Source: Pelagibacterium sediminicola
Lineage (GTDB): Bacteria; Pseudomonadota; Alphaproteobacteria; Rhizobiales; Devosiaceae
DNA length: 64,000 nt
Reading direction: 5' to 3'
NCBI RefSeq assembly: GCF_003390885.1
Contig: NZ_QMEL01000004.1
Coordinates: forward strand, 186,001 to 250,000
In this document: positions 1 to 9,035 of the stretch, piece after piece
How positions within the stretch are numbered: position 1 is the stretch's first letter
Layout of the letters: every line of letters starts with the position of its first letter
Notes under the pieces: model-generated
Databases searched by the model: none
What the model was told of the DNA's origin: nothing
Seen by the model: only the letters and a program-made list of their open reading frames with translations
Translations under genes and position numbers: made by a program

Positions 1-1406
1 AGATTGCGCCGTGCGATGCGACGGCCCGTATCGTTCCAGAATTGCGGGTCCTCGGGCCGCCAGTCGTCGATCACATGGGGCATGACCGTACGTTCGGGAT
101 CATGGACTTCCGCAAGTTCTGGAAAGTTGGGCAGCCGGTCGAGAGCCGCGCCCTGCGCCTGGCGCTCCATGACTCGGATGGAAAGATGCATCCAGCCCAG
201 CGATACGGCCACGATCGCGAGCAGCAGCACGAAGGCCGAGGTCCATATCCCGGTCACATCGAGCAGCGCACCGAAGACGATAGGCAGGATAAAGCCGCCC
301 AGCCCGCCGATCATCCCGACCAGCCCGCCCACCGAACCTACATGTTTCGGATAGTAGATCGGGATATGCCGGAAGACGGCCGCTTTGCCCAGGCTCATGA
401 AAAAGCCGAGCCCGAAAAGGGTCGCAACAAACGGCCACAGGCCCATCTCGGTCGAAAAGGCGATCGGCCCGTCCTTGCCGCGGATCACGTAATGCGTGGG
501 CGGATAGGACAGCATGAAGAGGAACAGGAGCGAAAAGCCCAGCGTCCAGTACATGACGGCGCGAGCGCCGAACCTGTCCGACAGCACTCCGCCATAGGCG
601 CGAAAGACGCTGGCGGCAAGGCTGAAGATGGCGGCGGCGATACCAGCCGTGCGGACGTCCACGCCATAAACCTGCACGAGATAGTAAGGCAGCCACAGGG
701 CCAGCGCGACGAACCCGCCGAAAACGAAGAAATAATAAAGTGAGAAGCGCCAGACCTGAAGGTTCTTGAGCGGCGCGAACTGCTCGGCAAGGCTGGGTGT
801 TGCAATGCCTTGGGCGCGCCGGGCCGTGAACTCGGGATCGTCCTTGGCCAGAAGGTAGAATATGATGCCCATGGCGGCGATGACCGCTGCCCATAGCTCC
901 GCAACGCCATGCCAGCCCCAGGCGACCAGGGCGAAGGGGGCCAGAAACGTCGTCAGCGCCGCACCCGCATTGCCCATGCCGAAAACCCCGAGCGCCGTCC
1001 CCTGCCGCGCCTGCGGATACCATTTGGTGACATAGGCGACCCCGATGATGAAGGACCCCCCCGCCAGGCCGACGCCAAGCGCGGCCAGCAGAAAGGTCGG
1101 ATAGCTATGGGCCCAGGTCAGGGCATAGGTCGCGGCGCCGGTCAGGAGCATCTGGGCGGCGAACACCAGCCGCCCGCCATAGCGCTCGGTCCAGACCCCG
1201 AGGATCAGCCTGGTCAGCGAGCCGGTCAGCACTGGCGTCGCGATCAGAACGCCATATTCGAGCTCGGTAAGCCCCAGTTCGTCCTTGATGGACAGGCCGA
1301 TGATGGAAAAAAGCGTCCAGACGGCAAAGCACAACGTAAAGGCGATGGTGCTCAGCCAAAGGGCCCTTTGCTGATCGCTGCGGCTCGGTGTCGTATGGCC
1401 TGCCAT
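1..1406 (-). CDS. narK: NarK-type nitrate/nitrite MFS transporter (C-terminus off the left edge)
   Basis: Inner-membrane major facilitator protein that should import nitrate or exchange nitrate for nitrite in anaerobic respiration. The frame begins MAGHTTPSRSDQQRALWL and stays open for 468 codons to the window edge. It has many hydrophobic segments and NarK/NasA-like glycine-rich stretches such as GNAGAALTTFLAPF and a later GSVGGLVGMIGGLGG. The ATG at 1406 is the first start that precedes the first membrane segment. An FNR-type palindrome lies about 85 nt upstream, which fits anaerobic control. A nar operon may lie beyond the edge, but this is inference. Nitrate versus nitrite specificity cannot be told from sequence alone. 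Confidence 0.85.
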   Translation of the reverse strand, partial: MAGHTTPSRSDQQRALWLSTIAFTLCFAVWTLFSIIGLSIKDELGLTELEYGVLIATPVLTGSLTRLILGVWTERYGGRLVFAAQMLLTGAATYALTWAHSYPTFLLAALGVGLAGGSFIIGVAYVTKWYPQARQGTALGVFGMGNAGAALTTFLAPFALVAWGWHGVAELWAAVIAAMGIIFYLLAKDDPEFTARRAQGIATPSLAEQFAPLKNLQVWRFSLYYFFVFGGFVALALWLPYYLVQVYGVDVRTAGIAAAIFSLAASVFRAYGGVLSDRFGARAVMYWTLGFSLLFLFMLSYPPTHYVIRGKDGPIAFSTEMGLWPFVATLFGLGFFMSLGKAAVFRHIPIYYPKHVGSVGGLVGMIGGLGGFILPIVFGALLDVTGIWTSAFVLLLAIVAVSLGWMHLSIRVMERQAQGAALDRLPNFPELAEVHDPERTVMPHVIDDWRPEDPQFWNDTGRRIARRN

Positions 1407-1485
1407 GGTTTGGCTCCCGATCGGATTCCACCTGCTGGATAAGCGAACTCATGAACAGGGAAACACGCGCGGCGGCGACAGGTCG

Positions 1486-1499
1486 TTGACTTGGGTCAA
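1486..1499. promoter_or_regulatory. FNR-family binding site upstream of narK
   Basis: TTGAC-TTGG-GTCAA is a perfect inverted repeat of the FNR/NNR type. Its centre is about 86 nt upstream of the narK ATG. If it acts as a -41.5 site, the narK transcript would start near 1451 with a leader of about 45 nt. GTCAA half-sites are typical of FnrL/NNR-class sites in alphaproteobacteria. Confidence 0.7.
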
Positions 1500-1618
1500 T
1501 TGTATTGAAGTCCGGCCGGCCGTCCGACCATTTCAGTGAAACACCAGGGTTTTAGGGTATATCCGAACATTCACATGGTTGATGCACCCGCTACAATTGA
1601 CATTGTTGCATCACCGGA

Positions 1619-1632
1619 TTGATAAATATCAA
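1619..1632. promoter_or_regulatory. Consensus FNR box before the nnrR-like gene
   Basis: TTGAT-AAAT-ATCAA matches the FNR consensus at all ten fixed positions. It ends only 28 nt before the ATG at 1661, so a -41.5 activator position would put the RNA start inside the coding region. It may therefore repress the regulator gene or act on the divergent narK promoter. It also shows that the longer frame opening at 1619 is not the real start. Confidence 0.75.
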
Positions 1633-1660
1633 TTCTTGTGGCACCCGGAGAGCCGTTTCC

Positions 1661-2404
1661 ATGAATGCCAGCGAAAAGCCGAGTCTGCGGCGCCTGCCGC
1701 TGTTTCGCGAAATGACGACGCCGACTTTCGACAGCCTGATGAAACTCGCCTACTCCCAGTCCTTTCCCCCACGGCTGGAGTTGATCCGGCAGGGCGAATA
1801 TGCCGACTTCCTGCACGTCCTGATCAAGGGATCGGTCGAACTGCGCGCGGCGTGGAACGGGCGCAGCACGGTGATGGGCGTTGTCCAGCCGGTTTCGACC
1901 TTCATTCTGGCGGCCTGCGTCCGTAATGCGCCCTATCTGATGTCCGCCCGCACGCTGGAACGTGCGACGATCGTCATGGTCCCGGCCGCCGATGTGCGCG
2001 TCGCCCTGAGAAGCGACCCGGACTTCGCCATGGCCGCCATGGATGAACTGGCCCAGGGCTATCGCGGTTTCGTACGACAGACCAAGAACATGAAGCTGCG
2101 AAATTCGCTGGAGCGGCTTGCAGCATACATCCTCTATCGGTCCCGGCACGACGGCGATGCCGAGCGCATTGTGCTGCCGGTGGAAAAGCGCCATCTGGCA
2201 TCCTATCTCGGCATGACCCCGGAAAATCTCTCACGCTCGATGAAAGTCTTGCAGGCCGATTGCCTGACGGTCGAAGGCATGGACATCACCATCACCGATC
2301 GATCCCGCCTGACGGCAATCGCATCGCCCGACCCCTTGATGGACGAGCCGGTCGCAGGCGCTGTAAAGGCCGCATTTTCCCGGCAGGCCGAATCCAAGAA
2401 CTGA
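1661..2404 (+). CDS. Crp/Fnr-family regulator, NnrR/DNR-like
   Basis: A 247-residue Crp/Fnr transcription factor with an N-terminal cyclic-nucleotide-binding-type beta barrel and a C-terminal winged helix. The recognition region near residues 178-197 reads HLASYLGMTPENLSRSM, the pattern of the DNR/NnrR/NarR groups that respond to nitrogen oxides. It lacks the N-terminal Fe-S cysteines of FNR, so it is not an oxygen sensor of that kind. The ATG at 1661 is preceded by GGAGAG at 1647-1652. It is divergent from narK with two FNR boxes between them, suggesting control of nitrate or nitrite respiration. The NO-sensing role is inferred from family and context. Confidence 0.8.
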   Translation: MNASEKPSLRRLPLFREMTTPTFDSLMKLAYSQSFPPRLELIRQGEYADFLHVLIKGSVELRAAWNGRSTVMGVVQPVSTFILAACVRNAPYLMSARTLERATIVMVPAADVRVALRSDPDFAMAAMDELAQGYRGFVRQTKNMKLRNSLERLAAYILYRSRHDGDAERIVLPVEKRHLASYLGMTPENLSRSMKVLQADCLTVEGMDITITDRSRLTAIASPDPLMDEPVAGAVKAAFSRQAESKN

Positions 2405-2493
2405 TGCAGCGGGCGCGCTATGCCGAGCGAAGACGCTTGCGGGCATGACGTCAAATTCCGGGCAACATCGCATTTTCCCCGGGACAGATTATA

Positions 2494-3216
2494 TCAATTG
2501 CCCGCACGCGCCTTGAGCCGGCGGAGGTCCGGCACGACGATCTGGCGATTGTTCTCGATGCTGATGACCTTGTCGTCGCGCAGCCGCGTCAATTGCCGGC
2601 TGACGGTCTCGACCGTCAGGCCGAGAAAATCGGCGATATCGGCTCTGCTCAGCGGCAAATCGAAACGCGACGCATTCTGGCCCTTGGTCATTGACGGGTC
2701 GGTGTGGTGGGCAATCATCAGCAACAGGCTCGCGATCTTCTCGCTCGCCGTCTTGCGGCCGAGTGTCACCATCCAGTCGCGAGCTTCGTCCAGTTCGTCC
2801 AACGCCTGGTTATAGAGCCGCCGCTCCAGCTCCGGCGATTCGCGCAACATCCTTTCAACGGCCGCCTTTGGAAACGAGCACAGCGTGACATCGGTGGCCG
2901 CCTGAGCGTTGATCGCGCTGTCGGAGCGGAACGGCCTACCGAGGAAATCAGGAGAAAACTGGAGACCAACGATTTGCTGTCGCCCGTCCGAGAGCGTCTT
3001 GGAGAGCTTGACTACACCCGAAAGGATATTGGCGTAATTGTCGACCCGCTCGGCCTCCCATAGCAGCGCAGCCCCGCTCCCCGCCGCCGATCTGCATGAA
3101 GCGCCGGCCAGTTCGGCAAGCTGATCGTGATCGAGGGCACCACAAACACCCCTGTTGCGTCCCTTGCAAGAAGCGCACAGCACGGGAATAGCGTAACTGG
3201 TTGGTTCCTTCTCCAC
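2494..3216 (-). CDS. fnrL: FNR/FnrL oxygen-responsive regulator with four Fe-S cysteines
   Basis: A 240-residue Crp/Fnr protein with the N-terminal cluster C14-x2-C17-x7-C25 (CASCKGRNRGVC) and a fourth cysteine at C113. This is the ligand set of FnrN/FnrL proteins, which hold an oxygen-labile 4Fe-4S cluster. The helix-turn-helix near LSRADIADFLGLTVETVSRQ carries the E-x2-SR signature that reads TTGA-type half-sites. The start is GTG at 3216, with AGGG about 10 nt upstream. It is convergent with the neighbouring NnrR-like gene. It is the obvious candidate to bind the two TTGA-type boxes before narK. Confidence 0.88.
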   Translation of the reverse strand: MEKEPTSYAIPVLCASCKGRNRGVCGALDHDQLAELAGASCRSAAGSGAALLWEAERVDNYANILSGVVKLSKTLSDGRQQIVGLQFSPDFLGRPFRSDSAINAQAATDVTLCSFPKAAVERMLRESPELERRLYNQALDELDEARDWMVTLGRKTASEKIASLLLMIAHHTDPSMTKGQNASRFDLPLSRADIADFLGLTVETVSRQLTRLRDDKVISIENNRQIVVPDLRRLKARAGN

Positions 3217-3326
3217 GACATTGCCACCCTGGAAGGACTGATAGCGCCATTGACTACCATATGTGCCGGGCCAATTTGGAGCAGTCTAGAGGCCTTACGG
3301 TTCTCGAACAAGATCGGGTAGTCGAT

Positions 3327-3992
3327 TTATGGAAGCGTCACTCCCTGCTCCTCGACATCACGTGCCTTTGAAATTCCGTCCAGATAAATGGCGAAGACAC
3401 GCGGCGCATCGGCACGCATTTTTTCCATGCCGCCGGCGATCAGGGATTGCATCACGAGGCCCTGAATAGTGCCGATGAACAGTGTGGCCGCCGCCGCCGC
3501 ATCCAGATCGTCATGCAATTCGCCGCATTCCTTGCCACTCGAAATAATATCGCACAGCCGCTCGATGTATTGTTTCATCATGGTTTGCGCGAGGCGCTTG
3601 GCCGGCGTCTGTCGAGCGCCCTGAAGCTCTCCGAACAGCATGCGCGGTGCGCCAGGGTGATCGGCGACAAACGCGATATGGGCGAAAAACATCGCCTCGA
3701 TCTTTTCCTTGGGCGAAGTCATGTCCCTGGCCGCGCGATCGATCCGGGCCATCAGGTTGCTGGCCACCCAGTTCATGACTGCTTTCCAGATCGCGTCCTT
3801 GTTCGGAAAATGACGAAAGATAGCGCCCTGCGTCAGCTTCATGTGCTTGGCAATGGCCGTAGTCGTGATGCTGTCAGGGTTGGAAGAGCCGGCCAGTTCG
3901 ATGACCGCCTCCACCGTGATATTACGGCGTTCTTCCGCCGGAATCTTCTTGGGGAGCCTCGCGCCGGTCAATGAAATGTCTCCGTGTACCAT
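3327..3992 (-). CDS. TetR/AcrR-family regulator
   Basis: A 221-residue TetR-type repressor. The N-terminal HTH reads TTTAIAKHMKLTQGAIFRHF with the usual FPNKDAIWKAV continuation. The C-terminal half is helical, with a TLFIGTIQGLVMQSLIAGG stretch typical of a ligand and dimer domain. It lies downstream of the RND efflux operon on the same strand, so it may have replaced the truncated TetR remnant that heads that operon. The ATG at 3992 has no clear ribosome binding site. A TTG seven codons later follows GGAGAC and could be the real start. Confidence 0.82.
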   Translation of the reverse strand: MVHGDISLTGARLPKKIPAEERRNITVEAVIELAGSSNPDSITTTAIAKHMKLTQGAIFRHFPNKDAIWKAVMNWVASNLMARIDRAARDMTSPKEKIEAMFFAHIAFVADHPGAPRMLFGELQGARQTPAKRLAQTMMKQYIERLCDIISSGKECGELHDDLDAAAAATLFIGTIQGLVMQSLIAGGMEKMRADAPRVFAIYLDGISKARDVEEQGVTLP

Positions 3993-4011
3993 ATATATAC
4001 AGCGGTCCCTG

Positions 4012-4176
4012 TCATCGCCGGTATCCAGCGTTCCGGCCGCAATATTGATGAACGGTCACCGCACAGGTGGCGATCTGCTGCGCCTTGCCCGGCGCGAAAT
4101 CGCGCAGGGGGATCGGTACGCGTCCATATAGCATGAAGAATGCCGGAAACGTGACATTCGTCTCGCTCATCAGCAT
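4012..4176 (-). CDS. Possible small ORF, 54 aa, unknown
   Basis: In the roughly 315-nt gap between the efflux pump and the TetR gene, an open frame begins with ATG-CTG-ATG (MLMSETNVTFPAF). A strong GAGGAAG lies six bases upstream. The product resembles no family I recognise and ends HQYCGRNAGYRR. It could be a real short gene or the surviving 5' end of a lost one. Nothing else stands out in the gap, apart from an AT-rich run at 3990-4000 near the TetR start that could be its promoter or operator. Confidence 0.3.
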   Translation of the reverse strand: MLMSETNVTFPAFFMLYGRVPIPLRDFAPGKAQQIATCAVTVHQYCGRNAGYRR

Positions 4177-4307
4177 GCGTTTCTTCCTCGGCCACACACG
4201 GCAATTGCCAGCCTTGCCGTGTGTGCATGCCCCAAAGCCCGGCCAGATCCGTGGCCGTATCGACTCTCGTGGACAGACATGCGGGCGCTGGACCGGCGGT
4301 GTCTCCA

Positions 4308-7300
4308 TCATGACGGCGTCGCCTTCTTCTCGTCTGACGCAATCGGGGTTTTGTCACCCTTCGCCCGCGCAAGGCCGAGGTCGCCGAGAATGGCGTAAAA
4401 GGCCGGCATGACGATCAGGATAAGGACGGTGGCGGAAAACAGGCCAAAGACCACCGAGATCACCAGCGGCTTCAACGTCTGGGCCTGAGTACTGGTCTCG
4501 AGCAGCAGCGGCACAAGCCCCATTATCGTGGTCGAGACCGACATCAGGATCGGACGAAACCGAGCGCGGCTGGCCTGGCCGGCGGCGCGCGCCAGATCCA
4601 TGCCCTCGGCGGCGCGCGCCTTGATGACCTGCACCAGCAGGATGGCATTGTTGACCACGATGCCGGCCAGCGACGCGGCGCCGATCAACGATGGCATCGA
4701 GATGTTGTAGCCCATGATCAGGTGCCCCAGTACCACGCCGATGAAAGCCAGCGGGATCGACAGCATCACGATCACGGGCTCCACATAGCTGCGGAACTGG
4801 AAGGAAAGTACGACATAGATGCCGATCAGCCCTATGAGAAAACCGCGCAGGATCGAGGCGACGGTTTCTGCCGAATTGGCGCTCTGCCCGGCAACTTTGA
4901 AACCAAGGCCGGGGAAATCGGTTGCAAGTTGCGGCAGGAAGCCGTTCGTCAGTTCGGATACGATCGCATCGGCATTGCCGATGCGCGTGTCGACATCGGC
5001 CTGCACCGTCACGGTACGCTGCCCGTCTACATGGGTGATGGAGGACCAGCCCCGTGCCTCTTCAACCAGCACGACAGTCGATAGCGGTACGGCGTGGCCG
5101 TCCGGCAGGACGATGGTGAAGTCGCGCAGATCGTCATAGGAGTCCCGATCTTCCACGGCCTGCTCAAGCACGATCTCGTGGGCGACATCGCCTTGCTGCA
5201 CTCTCGTTATTACACGGCCCAGATAGGCGGCACCGATCTGATCGGCCACATCTTGCGCCGTCAGTCCCAGACCAGCCGCGCCTTCGGCGAGGCGCAGCCG
5301 AAGTTCCGGCTTGCCGGGGCGCAGGTCGTGGGTGGCGTTGAACGTCCCGGAATAGGTCTGGACCTCGGCCAGAAGGCGATTGCCGGCCATCGCCAATTCT
5401 TCAAGATCCGGTGCCGACAGCCGGATCTCGATGGCGATCCCCTGTGGACCGATGCCCGGTTCCATAAGCAGGATCGCAAGGGCACCGGGCACATCCCCGA
5501 TCTCCTCGCGCCAAAGCGTCACGATCTCATCGAGCGTCACGGTGCGTGTCTCGGCGCCCAGCAGATCGGCGCTGATCGTGCCGACATGCGGGCCGGATTC
5601 GCCGGCGGTGGGATTGTAGTTGAAGCGCGTCTGGACGGACTTCACCAACGCTGCACCACCCGGCTGATCGGGCGCAAAGGCGGCATCGACCCGGCCCAAT
5701 GCGGCGCTCACCCTATCGGCCACCTCTGCGGTGCGCGCAAAGGGCGTGCCCTGCGGCATGAGTATGCGTGCCTCCAGCACGTCGCCATCGATCGCCGGGA
5801 TCGCCTCGCGCTTGAGATGCCCGCCCCCCAGAAGCCCCACAGTCACGATCAGCGCCGCGATTGTGGCCCCCGTTACAAGATATCGCCAACGGATCGCCAT
5901 GTCGGCCAGCCCGCCAATGCCCCGCTCGCGAAACAGCTCGAAGCGCGCATCGAAACCGGCACGGAACCGCGACGGCGGCTTGTCCGCACCCTTGAGACCG
6001 TGGCTGAGGTGATGCGGCAGCACCCAGAACGCCTCAGCGAGACTCGCCGCCAGCGCCGCGATCAGCACCATGGGGATCACCTCGAGGATGGTGCCCAGTT
6101 CGCCCACCAGAAAGGCCAGCGGGCCGAAGACCGCGATGGTGGTGGCGAAGGATGAGAGCACCCCCGGCATCACCGCCATTGTGCCTTTCACTGCTGCCTC
6201 GGTGCGCGAGGCTCCGTTCGCCGCGGCTTCGGCGATGGCATCGGAAATGACGATCGAATCGTCCATCACGATCCCGATGGCCATCAACAACGCCACCAGC
6301 GTCATCATGTTGAGCGACAGGCCCTGCAGTGCCATCGCAACGAATGCGCCCATGAAAGCCACCGGGAGGCCCATCGCCGCCCAGATCGCAAAGCCGGGGC
6401 GAAAAAAGAGGCTCATCACCGCAATGACCAGGATCAGACCCAGCACACCGTTTTCCACCAGCATCGTCAGCCGCTCGCGCACTATGCTGGTCATATCCTT
6501 GACGATCTCCAGCCGTAGCGTGTCGGGCAGGGCGATACGTTCGGACGCGACCAGTTTCTCGATGCCGTCGAACACGTCCAGAGCGTCGGCTCCAAGCGCC
6601 TTGTCGACTTGCAGGTAGACCGCGCGTTGCCCGTCCAGAAAGGCGCGTTCCTCCTCCGGCGAATAGTGCTCGGTGATCGACGCGATCTGTCCCAGGGTAA
6701 GCTCGGCGCCGTTCGGCCGGGACAGGACGACAAGGCTGGCAAGGCCGGCTGCGCTGCGTCGTTCATCGGCGAAACGCAGACTGAGTTCGCGCTCGGGAGT
6801 CTCAAGCGTCCCAAACGGGCGGTCCAGGCTTTGTGCGCCGATTGTTCCGGCAAGTTGCGTGACGGTCAAGCCGTGTTGTTCCAGCACCGCTCGAGGCACC
6901 GTTATCCGGAACTGGCGCGTTCCGAAGCCGGACATCGTAACCTTTGCCACCCCCGGAAGAGTCGACAATCTGTCCTGAAGATCCGCTGCGTAGCGCTCCA
7001 GATGCGCGGGCGGCAGATCGCCCGCCACGGCGACCGAGGTAACGTTGTCGGTGCGGTGAAGCTCGCGTACGATCGCTGGGTCGGCCTGGTCGGGAAGGTC
7101 GTCGATGGCGGTAACCTCGGTGCGCAAATCGTTCACGAACCTGGTGCTGTCGCCCGATGGGGCCATCGTGGCGATGGCGCGCGCGACGCCACCCTGCGCG
7201 GTGCAGGTCAACTCGTCGAGATTCTCGACGCTTTCGACCCCATCCCATATCCGTCGACAGATGGCGTCCTCGACCTCTTCGGCCGTGGCACCGCGATAGA

Positions 7301-7442
7301 CCACGCTGATTTCCGCCTCGACAGGCCGGAAATCGGGAAAGGTCTCACGCTTCAGCGTCGGCGCGGCCACGAAACCGGCGACAAAGATAAGCACGAGAGC
7401 CAGATTGGCCGCCGTGGGATGCCCGGCGAACCAGCGGATCAT
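4308..7442 (-). CDS. RND-family efflux transporter, inner-membrane pump
   Basis: A 1044-residue AcrB/MexB-superfamily pump that uses the proton gradient to expel substrates. The N-terminus (MIRWFAGHPTAANLALVL) is the first membrane helix. The TM4 proton relay is present as D394-D395 in GIVMDDSIVISDAIAE. Two large periplasmic loops and the second membrane bundle follow, at the usual family length. The start overlaps the membrane fusion protein stop as ATGA, so the two are translationally coupled. The subfamily resembles the diverged alphaproteobacterial RND group (FPDFRPVEAEISVVYRGATAEEVE) rather than classical AcrB. The substrate is unknown, and no outer-membrane channel gene is adjacent. Confidence 0.9.
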   Translation of the reverse strand: MIRWFAGHPTAANLALVLIFVAGFVAAPTLKRETFPDFRPVEAEISVVYRGATAEEVEDAICRRIWDGVESVENLDELTCTAQGGVARAIATMAPSGDSTRFVNDLRTEVTAIDDLPDQADPAIVRELHRTDNVTSVAVAGDLPPAHLERYAADLQDRLSTLPGVAKVTMSGFGTRQFRITVPRAVLEQHGLTVTQLAGTIGAQSLDRPFGTLETPERELSLRFADERRSAAGLASLVVLSRPNGAELTLGQIASITEHYSPEEERAFLDGQRAVYLQVDKALGADALDVFDGIEKLVASERIALPDTLRLEIVKDMTSIVRERLTMLVENGVLGLILVIAVMSLFFRPGFAIWAAMGLPVAFMGAFVAMALQGLSLNMMTLVALLMAIGIVMDDSIVISDAIAEAAANGASRTEAAVKGTMAVMPGVLSSFATTIAVFGPLAFLVGELGTILEVIPMVLIAALAASLAEAFWVLPHHLSHGLKGADKPPSRFRAGFDARFELFRERGIGGLADMAIRWRYLVTGATIAALIVTVGLLGGGHLKREAIPAIDGDVLEARILMPQGTPFARTAEVADRVSAALGRVDAAFAPDQPGGAALVKSVQTRFNYNPTAGESGPHVGTISADLLGAETRTVTLDEIVTLWREEIGDVPGALAILLMEPGIGPQGIAIEIRLSAPDLEELAMAGNRLLAEVQTYSGTFNATHDLRPGKPELRLRLAEGAAGLGLTAQDVADQIGAAYLGRVITRVQQGDVAHEIVLEQAVEDRDSYDDLRDFTIVLPDGHAVPLSTVVLVEEARGWSSITHVDGQRTVTVQADVDTRIGNADAIVSELTNGFLPQLATDFPGLGFKVAGQSANSAETVASILRGFLIGLIGIYVVLSFQFRSYVEPVIVMLSIPLAFIGVVLGHLIMGYNISMPSLIGAASLAGIVVNNAILLVQVIKARAAEGMDLARAAGQASRARFRPILMSVSTTIMGLVPLLLETSTQAQTLKPLVISVVFGLFSATVLILIVMPAFYAILGDLGLARAKGDKTPIASDEKKATPS

Positions 7443-8743
7443 TCCAGACCCTCCGCCGGTTCGACGATCATGCCCGGGATCGCTGGCATCAGATCGTCGG
7501 CGATAACCTCTTCGCCCTCCGCGATGCCACCATCCAGTACCGCCATTCCCGACTGCCGCCAGTCGACCGACACGTCCCGCAATTCAAGACGGCCGTCTCC
7601 GTTCCGAAGGTAAACGATATTGCCCTCATGGATTGCGCCAGCGGGCAAAGCGATGCGTGCCGGGCCTTCGGGCCCGGTGAGGACGACCTCCACATACATG
7701 TTCGGCACCAGCGGCAAGCGCAGAGGCGGGGCCGCCCCGGCATAGGGATCGTCAACGGCGATGACGGCAGGAACCGAGCGGGCCTGCGGATCGAGTGCAC
7801 TTTCCACCCGCACCAGCCGGCCTCTCCAGGTCTGCGATGGATCCGAGACCAGCCGTACATTCGCCGAAACCTCCGCGAACCGGCCGGAAAGGCCCGAAGG
7901 CGTCATTGCGTCGCTTCCCGTCGTGCTGCCCAGCAGTCGGCGGAACGAATCTACCGGGATCTGCGCAGTGATCTCGACCCGATCCATGCCGTCGGCGGTT
8001 ACCAAAGGTTGACCGGCACCCACATACTGATGGCGTTCGACATGCACTTGACCAACCCGGAGATCGAACGGCGCCACGATATCGGTCTTGTCGAGGTCAC
8101 GTTTTGCTCGGGCCAGAACGATTCTCGTCCGCGCCACCTGCGCCTCGAGCCGTGCGCGGCGCGACGGGACCAGTGCGTTGGCATTGCGCAGTTCCTCCAC
8201 ACCCCGGCGCACTTGCAGGGTGGTGCGTTCCTGGGCGTCGAGCGCCGACGGGGCTGCCACCCCACGCTCGGCCAGGTCCCGGACCCGCGCCAGTTCAGCC
8301 TCGGCCAGCGCCAGTCGGCCTTCTTCCAGGGTCAGAAGACGGCTGGTGTTTGCCTCGTCTACGGCCAGTTGCGCGGCGTCGGCTTCCAATGCGGCCAGAT
8401 CGGCCTCGGCCTGGGCAACAGTCAGTTCATAACCCGTTGGGTCGATCCGGAGAACCTTTGTCCCCTCGGCAATGATATTACCGGTCTCCAGATCGGGATG
8501 ACGCCACACGACCGTTCCGGCAATTTCGGCCACCGCTTCCCAGTTTCGTGCCGCCTGCACATTGCCATGGCCCCGCACGGTGGTCCGTACACGCGCCATC
8601 TCAGCTATCACAATGCGCGCGACGACGCTGCGCTCGGATTGGTCTATCCGCGCCGGAGGCTCCGCCGTCGAGATAAGCCATGCAGCAACGCCGGCGCCGA
8701 GGACGATAGGTGGTGCGAATTTCAACAAACGCGGGATTTTCAC
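7439..8743 (-). CDS. RND membrane fusion protein (periplasmic adaptor)
   Basis: A 434-residue HlyD/AcrA-type adaptor that should connect the RND pump to an outer-membrane channel. An N-terminal membrane anchor (LLKFAPPIVLGAGVAAWLI) is followed by a split lipoyl domain. A long alanine/glutamate-rich helical hairpin spans about residues 130-230, and beta-barrel domains follow. The start is GTG at 8743 with GGGAGA seven bases upstream. The GTG overlaps the stop of the truncated TetR frame (GTGA), so translation is probably coupled. It is followed by the pump with a four-base overlap. Confidence 0.88.
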   Translation of the reverse strand: MKIPRLLKFAPPIVLGAGVAAWLISTAEPPARIDQSERSVVARIVIAEMARVRTTVRGHGNVQAARNWEAVAEIAGTVVWRHPDLETGNIIAEGTKVLRIDPTGYELTVAQAEADLAALEADAAQLAVDEANTSRLLTLEEGRLALAEAELARVRDLAERGVAAPSALDAQERTTLQVRRGVEELRNANALVPSRRARLEAQVARTRIVLARAKRDLDKTDIVAPFDLRVGQVHVERHQYVGAGQPLVTADGMDRVEITAQIPVDSFRRLLGSTTGSDAMTPSGLSGRFAEVSANVRLVSDPSQTWRGRLVRVESALDPQARSVPAVIAVDDPYAGAAPPLRLPLVPNMYVEVVLTGPEGPARIALPAGAIHEGNIVYLRNGDGRLELRDVSVDWRQSGMAVLDGGIAEGEEVIADDLMPAIPGMIVEPAEGLE

Positions 8744-8958
8744 AACCTGTTTCTCCCGGCTTCCAGTCCGGACAGGGGGTGCTCAATTCTGGCTCGGCCC
8801 TCGATCCAGAGGCCGTCCTTGCTGGCAAAACACCCGAAGAGGCCAGCTTGAGCAATGGCAATATAACCGGCATCCGTCCGGGCGGACAAACCATCTTCAC
8901 CCAATTTGGACAGCAAACGAAGGGGCATGTCCACGATTTCCTGCCGACGCTCAGCCAT
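8740..8958 (-). pseudogene. Truncated TetR-family regulator remnant heading the RND operon
   Basis: A 72-codon frame beginning MAERRQEIVDMPLRLLSK, with AGGA before its ATG. Residues 10-50 align by eye with a TetR HTH: LLSKLGEDGLSARTDAGYIA, then IAQAGLFGCFASKDGLW, where family members read ITQAGLFRHFPSKDALW. The recognition helix has lost usual residues (GCFA for RHFP), and the whole ligand domain is missing. The frame's stop overlaps the adaptor GTG start. It may survive as a translated leader that couples translation to the adaptor. It is decayed rather than functional as a repressor. Confidence 0.7.
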
Positions 8959-8994
8959 TGGTTTTCCTGGCGATCGTCGCCCGGCTACCCCAAA

Positions 8995-9016
8995 AGATAG
9001 TAATCTATTACTATCT
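8995..9016. promoter_or_regulatory. Perfect palindromic operator upstream of the RND operon
   Basis: GATAGTAAT-CT-ATTACTATC, with one more A/T pair outside, forms ten-base arms around a two-base centre about 40 nt upstream of the TetR remnant ATG. Size and symmetry fit a TetR-family operator. A weak leftward sigma70-like promoter (TTGCAT, then an AT-rich -10 inside the palindrome) overlaps it. The repressor that now reads it is unknown. Confidence 0.65.
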
Positions 9017-9035
9017 ATCGAATCTCGATGCAATG

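Noticed and set aside
42-743. Long plus-strand open frames over the narK region
   Set aside because: They lie antisense to a gene whose minus-strand frame encodes a clear MFS transporter; their products are rich in Arg, Gly, His and Gln, as expected for antisense translations of GC-rich genes.
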